The position numbers and the translations under genes were made by a program. Below, one piece after another: positions 1-6,041 of a stretch of DNA of 6,041 nt (the stretch's first letter is position 1; each line of letters opens with the position of its first letter). Source of the DNA: Bacillota bacterium (GTDB lineage: Bacteria > Bacillota > Clostridia > Oscillospirales > Ruminococcaceae); contig JAEXNS010000120.1 of NCBI GenBank assembly GCA_023439605.1, positions 1-6,041 on the forward strand, in the 5' to 3' direction. Below the pieces are notes generated by a model that worked only from the letters and a program-made list of their open reading frames with translations, ran no database searches and was not told where the DNA came from.

Positions 1-30
1 GGTATTAAAAGGAGTGATGGAATAATATGA
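1..30 (+). other. possible 3' end of an upstream gene (left edge)
   Basis: In the first frame the bases read nine sense codons and then TGA at 28-30, which overlaps the ATG of the helicase gene at 27-29 in an ATGA arrangement. This is the usual signature of translational coupling inside an operon. A second frame would end at TAA 23-25, one base before that ATG, and also fits a close operon partner. The third frame stops at 6-8. Only nine codons are visible, so the product cannot be identified. If the helicase is HamB-like, the family expectation is an upstream HamA (DUF1837) effector gene, but that is inference. Confidence 0.3.
10..29 (+). promoter_or_regulatory. ribosome binding site of the helicase gene
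   Basis: AGGAG at 10-14 lies 12 bases before the ATG at 27. That is slightly longer than ideal, but it is the only Shine-Dalgarno-like stretch nearby and supports this start. The next in-frame Met, codon 7 at position 45, has no comparable site. The long spacing fits a start that is partly reached by reinitiation after the upstream gene ends. Confidence 0.5.
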
Positions 31-2621
31 ATATAATAGATGAAATGGCAGATGAAGCACTGGAAGACAAATATTTTATTGAATTATTTAAAAAAGCTGA
101 ACATATTTACTTTGATAGATTACTACAAAATAATATTAATACGCAATTGTTGAATGATGAATATAATGATCTTCTAACGTTTGCAGATATTTTATCACTT
201 TCTTCATCATCACTGTACAAGAATTATGCATTAAAAATTATAAGCTGTTTGAAATTCTTGTATGAAAATGATGCTAAATATAAATATTTTTCTCGTGGAA
301 TAATGATAAGACTTGGCAATTTTCCTGGATATAATTTGCTGTCAAGTTCTATTCAAAATGACTATTTTCCTTTGCCATTAGATTTAAGAATTGAAAAGAG
401 CTGTAAAGAAGAGATAAACAGAGATTGTTATAGTGATAAGATATTTACAGATGCACAGTGTGAAATATTCGAAAATATGTTGGATAAAAACCATTTTAGC
501 TTTTCTGGACCTACTTCATTTGGAAAATCTTTTATCCTAACATCTTTTATAAAAACACTTATAAAGAACAATAATCGTGGACTTAATATTGCTTTTTTGG
601 TTCCCACAAGAGCCCTTGTTTCTCAAACTTTAAAGAAATTTAAAAATGTTATTAGTGATATCAATGGATATTACTTGAGTTCTAATCCAGATATACCTGC
701 TTTGTTCAGAAATCAAAGATCACATTACATATTTATATTTACACCCGAAAGATTACTTCACTATTTTACTGTTGCTGACAATCCTTCTATAGAATATGTT
801 TTTGTCGATGAAGCTCAAAAAATATTATCTGATGACACTAGATCGGTAGTATATTATCATGCCATTTCATTGGCAGAAAGAAAAAGTTGCAAGTTATTTT
901 TCTCTTCACCCAATGTAGGTAATGTAGATATATTTTTAAAATTATTCAATAAAACATCTTCGGAAACCAAATCCATTACGGAATCTCCAGTTTGTCAATC
1001 AAGAATATTTATTGATATGATAGATAAAAGTATTAGTTTGTTTTCGGATTTAGGAATAATTTCATATGTTCCATTTGATTTGCCTACATCTTTGCCTGAC
1101 CTTATAAAACATATTTCATCAAATGTTGATTCTGTTAATTCAAAGAGTTTGGTTTATTGCAACACAATAGAAGATACAATTAATTGTGCCAAACAAATGT
1201 CTAATATACTAAGACCTTGTGATTCAATAGCGTTGAAAGAAGCTTCTTCTGAAATTGCTAAGTTTATTCATAAAGATTATTATCTTGTGGATTTGGTACT
1301 TAGGGGGATAGGTTTTCACTTTGGAAAGCTGCCGCAAAAGATACGAGATATTGTTGAAAGGCTTTATGAGGAAGGTGAACTTCATTATTTATTCTGTACA
1401 TCCACATTACTTGAAGGTGTTAACTTACCAGCACAGAATATCTTTATTTTAAACAATCAGATTGGAAATAAAAATCTTAAAAGTATTGATTTCTGGAATT
1501 TGGCGGGAAGAGCTGGACGGTTAGCTAAAGAACTTTGTGGAAATGTAGTGTGCATAAGATGGATAAATAAAGAAGGACGATGGAATTCAGCTGAAAGCAG
1601 AAGAATAATAGAAAACCGAAAATTAGAATCAATTGACACGGATATCTTAACAGGAAAATCTAAATTTTATAGAAATGTACTTTTGGCTGCACAAGGAAAA
1701 CCATTTACACGTAAGAAAATATCAGAATCTCAGAGAAGAGTTTATAATGCGTTTTCTAACGTTTTGATTTCTCATTTTATTGATGATCATCCAAGTTTAT
1801 TGAGAAATGAGTTCCAAAAGAATGAGCTTGAAGGAACTAAGATTATTACAGAAATTAAAAAAAAGATTTCTGTTCCTTCGAGTATTTGTTGCCGTTTTCC
1901 ATTGATAAAAATCCAATATCAGGACTATATTTGGAATACTTCATCGATGATAACTCCAAAATTAGATGATCCTACTTATGATAACTGCTTAAATATGTTG
2001 GAACAATTATACAAATTATATAATTGGAAAGATGAAGAAAGCGGTGGTAGGTTTCCTTTACTTCCCAAAGGAGAAAAAAATACATTAAAGCATTTCGCGG
2101 CATTAATGACTGATTGGATGAATAGCAAATCAATTAGTGAAATCATTTATAAAGTTTTGAAGAATCGACATGGTAAATTAATAAGTGATGGGTATAATGG
2201 CAAAGGAATCAATTTGGTCCCGTTTAATTCAGAGAATAAAATTCATATTAATATTGTAATTAATCAAACGATAAGTGAGATAGAAACAGCTATTAGATAT
2301 ACTTTTAAAAGTTATTTTGAAAATTATTATTGTATTATATCAAGTCGTGACGGAAAAGGTGAGGCTGGTCAGGACTGGTCACAATATTTAGAACATGGTA
2401 CAAAGAACAAAGAGCAAATAGAGGTACAAAAGCTTGGCATTCCACGTCATCTTTCTAAATTGTTTATTGAGGATTTTAAAGATTATATCGTTTATAATTC
2501 TGAAGGAGAATTGGAAGCTTTAAAAGAAAATCAAATCTATAAAAAACTTGTATCTGCTGAAAAAACAGAATACAAGGAATTGAAAGAAATTCTTATAGAT
2601 AACTATATTTTAAAAGATTGA
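27..2621 (+). CDS. Superfamily 2 DEAD/DEAH-type helicase, HamB-like (possible Hachiman defence helicase)
   Basis: An 864-residue ATP-dependent nucleic acid helicase or translocase, predicted cytoplasmic, with no signal peptide or membrane segment. Visible motifs in order: a Q-motif-like Gln at 144; Walker A GPTSFGKS at 161-168 with Lys167; motif Ia PTRAL at 193-197; motif Ib TPERL at 239-243; Walker B DEAQ at 261-264; motif III as SSP at 293-295 in place of SAT; motif IV near 374-380; motif V around TSTLLEGVNLP at 458-468; motif VI NLAGRAGR at 491-498. The GVNLPA motif V and the AGRAGR arginine fingers resemble Ski2-like helicases and the HamB group. An N-terminal helical region (about 1-135) and a long C-terminal region (about 550-864) match no domain I recognise; the latter may hold accessory DNA-binding or partner-binding parts. 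The gene probably follows another by a 4-base overlap and is followed by a terminator. The helicase call is secure; the Hachiman assignment is inference from motif style and context. The gene appears intact. Confidence 0.9.
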   Translation: MNIIDEMADEALEDKYFIELFKKAEHIYFDRLLQNNINTQLLNDEYNDLLTFADILSLSSSSLYKNYALKIISCLKFLYENDAKYKYFSRGIMIRLGNFPGYNLLSSSIQNDYFPLPLDLRIEKSCKEEINRDCYSDKIFTDAQCEIFENMLDKNHFSFSGPTSFGKSFILTSFIKTLIKNNNRGLNIAFLVPTRALVSQTLKKFKNVISDINGYYLSSNPDIPALFRNQRSHYIFIFTPERLLHYFTVADNPSIEYVFVDEAQKILSDDTRSVVYYHAISLAERKSCKLFFSSPNVGNVDIFLKLFNKTSSETKSITESPVCQSRIFIDMIDKSISLFSDLGIISYVPFDLPTSLPDLIKHISSNVDSVNSKSLVYCNTIEDTINCAKQMSNILRPCDSIALKEASSEIAKFIHKDYYLVDLVLRGIGFHFGKLPQKIRDIVERLYEEGELHYLFCTSTLLEGVNLPAQNIFILNNQIGNKNLKSIDFWNLAGRAGRLAKELCGNVVCIRWINKEGRWNSAESRRIIENRKLESIDTDILTGKSKFYRNVLLAAQGKPFTRKKISESQRRVYNAFSNVLISHFIDDHPSLLRNEFQKNELEGTKIITEIKKKISVPSSICCRFPLIKIQYQDYIWNTSSMITPKLDDPTYDNCLNMLEQLYKLYNWKDEESGGRFPLLPKGEKNTLKHFAALMTDWMNSKSISEIIYKVLKNRHGKLISDGYNGKGINLVPFNSENKIHINIVINQTISEIETAIRYTFKSYFENYYCIISSRDGKGEAGQDWSQYLEHGTKNKEQIEVQKLGIPRHLSKLFIEDFKDYIVYNSEGELEALKENQIYKKLVSAEKTEYKELKEILIDNYILKD

Positions 2622-2793
2622 AGATGTTTTTTGTAGAAAAAATGAATTTGTAATAGCTAATAAAATTTTAAAGCATAGAGGATAAAAAAGAACAGCATTA
2701 AATTTTCAACTAAGTGTAGAATAGTTTTGGATAGGTTATAACAAATTAAAACGAAACATTCATCCTTTTTAAAATAATATAAATAAAAACTCC

Positions 2794-2836
2794 AAAGCAC
2801 TAATCAGCATAAAAAAATAGCTGAATAGTGCTTTTT
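2794..2836 (+). terminator. rho-independent terminator
   Basis: The left arm 2794-2808 (AAAGCACTAATCAGC) pairs with the right arm 2820-2834 (GCTGAATAGTGCTTT), with one A-A mismatch inside the stem. The loop is 11 bases of mostly A. A run of five T follows at 2832-2836. It ends transcription of the helicase operon about 170 bases after its stop codon. Because the left arm begins with AAA and TTTTT follows a few bases further on the opposite strand, weak termination in the other direction is possible, although no minus-strand gene is seen that would need it. Confidence 0.85.
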
Positions 2837-2931
2837 AAATATTTTAATGGTATATTCAAGAAAAAAATAGACTTATTAATTTTTTGTTGTGAAAAAAATT
2901 AACTTTACACTTATAAAATTAGTGATTTTTA

Positions 2932-2960
2932 TTGAATTTTCCATATAAATAAGTTATAAT
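2932..2960 (+). promoter_or_regulatory. sigma-A type promoter of the HNH gene
   Basis: The -35 box TTGAAT (2932-2937) and a perfect -10 box TATAAT (2955-2960) are separated by exactly 17 bases. Transcription would start near 2967, about 50 bases before the ATG. The stretch upstream of -35 is nearly pure A/T, which could act as an UP element. It lies downstream of the terminator at 2794-2836, so the HNH gene and possibly hsdM-hsdS form their own transcription unit. Confidence 0.75.
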
Positions 2961-3002
2961 TAAAAAGTAACAAAATTTCAGAATTTTAAAAATTATTATT
3001 AT

Positions 3003-3008
3003 AGGAGG
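3003..3008 (+). promoter_or_regulatory. ribosome binding site of the HNH gene
   Basis: A full AGGAGG lies eight bases before the ATG at 3017. This is the strongest Shine-Dalgarno sequence in the window and fixes the start of the HNH gene. Confidence 0.85.
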
Positions 3009-3016
3009 ATTGAAAA

Positions 3017-3778
3017 ATGGACTTAAAACCTTTGACTAAACATCAGATTGCTTGTGGGAAAATTCTTTTGGAATGTATAGCTAAAGGGCAATACACAATA
3101 GAATATGGAGAAATTGAAAAACTCACAGGTATTCCTGCTCATGAAAAAAATGATGGTGTTGGTGCTCAGGTAGGCGAACTCTCGAAACACTGTTATAGAT
3201 TAGGTCTGCCGTTAATTTCGGTAATGGTTGTTTTGCAGAAAACCCAATTGTGTAGCGAAGGATTTTTTAGTCTTTGCAATGAATTGAACGTTCATCCTGA
3301 ATATGCAAGAAAAATGACAAATATGTTTGATGTGTGCATGGATGAAGTGAAGAGTTACAAAGAATGGTATAAACTTGCTGATTATATGGGCATAAAAATT
3401 GATGGGTTAAGTGAACATAAAGATACATTGTTAGATTCTATTCAAGCTGAAAATATTGAAGGAGCATTGGTACAAATAAATGCGACAGCTTATGAGCGTG
3501 ATCCTTCATTAAGAAATAAATGCATAAGCATTCACGGAACACAGTGTAAAATATGTGGATTTGATGCTGCTAAGGTGTATGGAACAGATTTTGCCGGGAA
3601 AATTCATGTACATCATATCATTCCTCTTAGCTCAGTTAAACAGGAACATGAAGTTAATCCGGAAACTGATATGATCCCAGTATGTCCGAATTGCCATATG
3701 ATTTTTCATTCAAAGTCAGACGGAGTTTATACACCTGATGAAGTTAAAAAAATGATTGTCAATCATAAAAATATATAA
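3017..3778 (+). CDS. HNH endonuclease, McrA-like, with an unassigned N-terminal domain
   Basis: A 253-residue predicted cytoplasmic nuclease. The C-terminal part (about 155-250) is a zinc-bound HNH (beta-beta-alpha-metal) domain: CKIC at 177-180 and CPNC at 223-226 supply the four zinc cysteines, HVHH at 197-200 carries the metal-binding and general-base histidines, and Asn225, His227 and His231 complete the active-site region. The surrounding pattern (RDP near 161, ICGFD near 179, IHVHHIIPLS, IPVCPNCH) is typical of HNH proteins annotated as McrA-like 5-methylcytosine-specific restriction enzymes. The N-terminal 125 residues form a separate domain with a conserved-looking core, DGVGAQVGELSKHC at 46-59 and GLPLISVMVV at 63-72, which I cannot name; by position it may recognise the target or trigger. 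A consensus promoter and AGGAGG precede the gene, and 96 bases without a terminator separate it from hsdM. Nuclease call firm; modified-base specificity is not shown by the sequence. Confidence 0.88.
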   Translation: MDLKPLTKHQIACGKILLECIAKGQYTIEYGEIEKLTGIPAHEKNDGVGAQVGELSKHCYRLGLPLISVMVVLQKTQLCSEGFFSLCNELNVHPEYARKMTNMFDVCMDEVKSYKEWYKLADYMGIKIDGLSEHKDTLLDSIQAENIEGALVQINATAYERDPSLRNKCISIHGTQCKICGFDAAKVYGTDFAGKIHVHHIIPLSSVKQEHEVNPETDMIPVCPNCHMIFHSKSDGVYTPDEVKKMIVNHKNI

Positions 3779-3815
3779 ATTCACTTATTACTATTTCTTT
3801 ATAGGATGTTTTATA

Positions 3816-3821
3816 TATAAT
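3816..3821 (+). promoter_or_regulatory. weak candidate -10 box upstream of hsdM
   Basis: A perfect TATAAT lies 54 bases before the proposed GTG start of hsdM, but no -35 box resembling TTGACA sits 16-18 bases upstream, and no TG extension precedes it. In sequence this AT-rich the match could be chance. If it is real, hsdM-hsdS has a weak or activator-dependent promoter of its own in addition to read-through from the HNH promoter. Confidence 0.25.
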
Positions 3822-3862
3822 TCTAAATTCAATAATAAAAAACATTTACTTATATGAAAGTT

Positions 3863-3877
3863 GAGGAAATCAAAGTG
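3863..3877 (+). promoter_or_regulatory. ribosome binding site and GTG start of hsdM
   Basis: GAGGA at 3863-3867 stands seven bases before GTG at 3875-3877. The upstream in-frame ATG at 3854 is preceded only by A/T-rich sequence with no Shine-Dalgarno match. The protein starting at GTG reads MADNNNANIGFEKQIW, which matches the usual short N-terminus of HsdM proteins; the seven extra residues of the ATG version include the codons that form the ribosome binding site. Confidence 0.75.
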
Positions 3878-5383
3878 GCTGATAATAACAACGCTAATAT
3901 CGGATTTGAAAAACAAATATGGGATGCAGCCTGTGTTTTATGGGGGCATATTCCTGCGTCAGAATACAGAAAAGTAATTGTAGGACTTATTTTCTTACGT
4001 TATATATCTGGTTCATTTGAAAAGAGATACAAGATATTATTAGAAGAAGGTGACGGTTTTGAAGAGGACCGTGACGCATACACAGAAGAAAATATTTTCT
4101 TTGTTCCAGAGCAAGCTCGTTGGAGCACAATAGCTTCTGCTGCTCATACACCTGAAATAGGCACAGTTATTGATGATGCAATGAGAGCAATTGAAGCTGA
4201 AAATAAGACATTAAAAAATGTTTTGCCTAAAAACTATGCAACTCCTGACCTAGATAAGCGAGTTCTAGGCGATGTTGTTGATTTGTTCACTAATAATATA
4301 GATATGGGTGATACAGAAGAAAGTAAGGATTTACTTGGTAGAACTTATGAGTATTGCATTGCTCAATTTGCAGCTTATGAGGGTGTTAAGGGTGGAGAAT
4401 TTTATACACCATCAAGCATCGTAAAAACTATAGTATCAGTTTTAAAACCATTTGATGATTGCCGAGTTTATGACCCTTGTTGTGGTTCTGGTGGTATGTT
4501 TGTACAATCTGTTAATTTTATTCAAGCTCACAGTGGAAACCGAAACAGAATTTCAGTATATGGGCAGGAGTCAAACGCTGATACTTGGAAAATGGCTAAA
4601 ATGAATATGGCTATAAGAGGTATTGAGGCTGATTTTGGTTCATATCAGGCAGATACATTTTTTAATGATTTACACCCTACATTAAAAGCTGATTTTATAA
4701 TGGCAAACCCACCATTTAATCTTTCTAACTGGGGAGCAGACAAGCTAAAAGAAGATGTTAGATGGAAATATGGCATACCTCCTGCAGGTAACGCCAACTA
4801 TGCATGGATTCAACATATGATACACCATCTTTCACAAAATGGGAAAATTGGTTTAGTGCTTGCTAATGGTGCGTTATCTACACAGTCAAGTGGTGAGGGT
4901 GAAATCAGAAAGAAGATTATTGAAGATGATTTGATAGAGGGCATTATTGCAATGCCAACACAGCTTTTTTACAGTGTTACAATTCCTGTTACGCTTTGGT
5001 TTATAAGCAAAAATAAAAAGCAAAAGGGAAAGACTCTTTTTATAGATGCACGAAAAATGGGTTTTATGATTAATAGAAAGCACAGAGATTTTACAGAAGA
5101 AGATATAAACAAGCTTGCAGATACTTTTACAGCTTTTCAGGAAGGCAAGCTTGAAGATGAAAAGGGATTTTGTGCAGTTGTCGAAACAGCCGAAATTGCA
5201 AAACAGGATTATATTCTTACTCCTGGTCGTTATGTTGGAATTGAGGAGCAAGAGGATGACGGAGAGCCTTTTGAGGAGAAAATGAAAAGGCTGACAAGTG
5301 AGCTTTCTGAGATGTTCGCTAAATCGCACGAGTTGGAAAATGAAATTCGTGAGAAGTTGGGGGCAATAGGGTATGAAGTGTGA
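3875..5383 (+). CDS. hsdM: type I restriction-modification system methyltransferase subunit HsdM
   Basis: With HsdS it forms the modification unit that transfers methyl groups from S-adenosylmethionine to N6 of adenine at the recognition site; with HsdR it also takes part in restriction. From GTG 3875 the protein has 502 residues, normal for the family. Residues about 10-155 are the helical HsdM N-terminal domain (IWDAACVLWGHI, YRKVIVGLIFLRYIS). The catalytic domain follows: GGEFYTP at 173-179, AdoMet-binding motif I DPCCGSGGM at 200-208, and catalytic motif IV NPPF at 278-281. Motif IV in NPPF form is typical of gamma-class adenine methyltransferases. A later segment has LTPGRYVG at 448-455 and ends in a charged helix (about 465-495) that probably contacts HsdS. 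An alternative ATG at 3854 would add seven residues but has no ribosome binding site. The 3' end overlaps hsdS by 11 bases, implying translational coupling. All key residues are present; the gene looks functional. Confidence 0.96.
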   Translation: MADNNNANIGFEKQIWDAACVLWGHIPASEYRKVIVGLIFLRYISGSFEKRYKILLEEGDGFEEDRDAYTEENIFFVPEQARWSTIASAAHTPEIGTVIDDAMRAIEAENKTLKNVLPKNYATPDLDKRVLGDVVDLFTNNIDMGDTEESKDLLGRTYEYCIAQFAAYEGVKGGEFYTPSSIVKTIVSVLKPFDDCRVYDPCCGSGGMFVQSVNFIQAHSGNRNRISVYGQESNADTWKMAKMNMAIRGIEADFGSYQADTFFNDLHPTLKADFIMANPPFNLSNWGADKLKEDVRWKYGIPPAGNANYAWIQHMIHHLSQNGKIGLVLANGALSTQSSGEGEIRKKIIEDDLIEGIIAMPTQLFYSVTIPVTLWFISKNKKQKGKTLFIDARKMGFMINRKHRDFTEEDINKLADTFTAFQEGKLEDEKGFCAVVETAEIAKQDYILTPGRYVGIEEQEDDGEPFEEKMKRLTSELSEMFAKSHELENEIREKLGAIGYEV

Positions 5384-6041
5384 GTGGGAAGAGGTTAGGC
5401 TTGGGGAAGTTATAATTACAAATATAAATAGCTTTAGTATAAGTGAGCAATGGGATTTTGTTAATTATTTAGATACAGGAAATATTACTGAAAATAAAAT
5501 TGATACAGTTCAATATATAGATTTAAAATCTAAAGAAAAATTACCGAGCAGAGCTAAAAGAAAAGTTGAGATTAATGATATTATTTATTCTACAGTTAGA
5601 CCAATTCAAAAACATTATGGAATTATAAAAGAACATATTGAAAATTTATTAGTTTCTACAGGATTTACCACGATTACCACAAAGCCACAAGCTAACTCAA
5701 AATTTATATATTATTTTTTAACCAAAAATGAAACAATACAAAATTTACAATCATTAGCAGAACAGTCTGTTTCTACTTATCCATCTATAAAGGCAAGCGA
5801 TATAGAAAACCTTATTATTTCCTTACCACCCCTCAAAACCCAACAAAAAATCGCCTCTATCCTCTCTGTCCTTGACGACAAAATCGAACTAAACAATGCG
5901 ATAAACAAAAATTTAGAGGAGCAAGCTGGGGCTTTGTTTAAGTCTTGGTTTGTGGATTTTGAGCCTATTGGTGGGGTTATGCCGAGTGGGTGGAAAATGG
6001 GGACTGTTGGCGATATAATTGAATTATTTGATTCCAAACGA
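5373..6041 (+). CDS. hsdS: type I restriction-modification system specificity subunit HsdS, 3' end cut by the window
   Basis: This subunit reads the two halves of the bipartite target and anchors HsdM. The frame opens at ATG 5373 (MKCEWEEVRLGEVI), overlaps the hsdM 3' end by 11 bases and stays open for 223 codons to the last base, so roughly the first half of a usual HsdS of about 400 residues is present. Residues about 5-150 are the first target-recognition domain, ending in YPSIKASDIENLIISLP. The central conserved region follows: LPPLKTQQKIASILSVLDDK at 151-170, then a helix (ELNNAINKNLEEQAGALFKSWFVDFEP region, 172-198) that spaces the two domains. MPSGWKMGTVGDII at 203-216 begins the second recognition domain and mirrors the N-terminus, as expected from the internal pseudo-symmetry of HsdS. 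By hand count the first domain is about 24% GC (5401-5760) against about 44% for 5821-6000, a sign of domain exchange. The target sequence cannot be predicted. Confidence 0.94.
   Translation, partial: MKCEWEEVRLGEVIITNINSFSISEQWDFVNYLDTGNITENKIDTVQYIDLKSKEKLPSRAKRKVEINDIIYSTVRPIQKHYGIIKEHIENLLVSTGFTTITTKPQANSKFIYYFLTKNETIQNLQSLAEQSVSTYPSIKASDIENLIISLPPLKTQQKIASILSVLDDKIELNNAINKNLEEQAGALFKSWFVDFEPIGGVMPSGWKMGTVGDIIELFDSKR

Larger units (their letters stand above)
2622..3016. other. AT-rich intergenic region between the helicase and HNH genes
   Basis: These 395 bases contain no open frame worth calling on either strand; the longest start-to-stop reading just after the helicase is nine codons (from 2624). 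It holds a rho-independent terminator at 2794-2836, a consensus sigma-A promoter at 2932-2960 and the ribosome binding site of the next gene at 3003-3008. A 10-base AT-only inverted repeat lies at 2876-2902. The 170 bases between the helicase stop and the terminator show nothing I can assign and could be a long 3' untranslated region or the remnant of a lost gene. Confidence 0.8.

Noticed and set aside
1457..1639. 60-codon open frame on the minus strand
   Set aside because: It lies fully inside the helicase gene over the conserved motif VI region, and its translation shows no recognisable features.
2627..2642. T6-GTAG-A6 hairpin just after the helicase stop
   Set aside because: It has only A-T pairs, a short stem and no T-run after it, so it would not work as a terminator. 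The real terminator is at 2794-2836.
3806..3845. ATGTTTT / AAAACAT inverted repeat between the HNH gene and hsdM
   Set aside because: It has seven-base arms with a loop of more than 20 bases in very AT-rich DNA and no T-tract, so it is likely chance and not a terminator separating the two genes.
4886..5329. 147-codon open frame on the minus strand
   Set aside because: It is antisense to the conserved 3' part of hsdM. The translation is Leu/Ile/Phe/Cys-rich in a way expected from reversing Glu/Lys-rich coding sequence, and no promoter or terminator supports it.
5777..6037. 86-codon open frame on the minus strand
   Set aside because: It is antisense to the central conserved region of hsdS, whose plus-strand translation matches the family clearly.
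1..6041. CRISPR array, tRNA or rRNA genes, insertion sequence or transposase
   Set aside because: No regularly spaced repeats, no cloverleaf-like or rRNA-like sequence and no transposase-like protein were seen on either strand.

Overview
The window is AT-rich, with AGGAGG-type ribosome binding sites, a consensus sigma-A promoter and proteins rich in Lys, Asn and Ile. This suggests a low-GC Firmicute, most likely a Clostridia-type anaerobe; the exact genus cannot be read from the sequence. Every recognisable gene is on the + strand and belongs to DNA handling or anti-phage defence, so this looks like part of a defence island.

Layout: (1) Positions 27-2621 encode an 864-residue superfamily 2 DEAD/DEAH-type helicase with a complete motif set. 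Its ATG sits in an ATGA stop/start overlap with a reading frame that enters from the left edge, so it is probably the distal gene of an operon whose first gene lies outside the window. The architecture resembles the HamB helicase of Hachiman, but the partner that would prove it (HamA, DUF1837) is not visible. (2) Positions 2622-3016 are non-coding and hold a strong rho-independent terminator followed by a consensus promoter. (3) Positions 3017-3778 encode a 253-residue HNH endonuclease of the McrA-like type with an unassigned N-terminal domain. (4) Positions 3875-5383 encode the type I restriction-modification methyltransferase subunit HsdM, probably starting at a GTG rather than the upstream ATG. 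(5) From 5373 to the right edge is the 5' part of hsdS, the specificity subunit, overlapping hsdM by 11 bases and cut off at the start of its second target-recognition domain. No hsdR is present in the window.

How the genes may work together: hsdM and hsdS form a classical adenine-methylating M2S-type unit that would need an HsdR outside the window to restrict DNA. The HNH gene has its own promoter and no terminator before hsdM, so it may be co-transcribed with the type I genes. The helicase lies behind a terminator and is best read as a separate, neighbouring defence operon. The most striking sequence-level signal is the abrupt composition change inside hsdS: the first recognition domain is about 24% GC, between flanks near 45%, as expected of a swapped-in specificity module.
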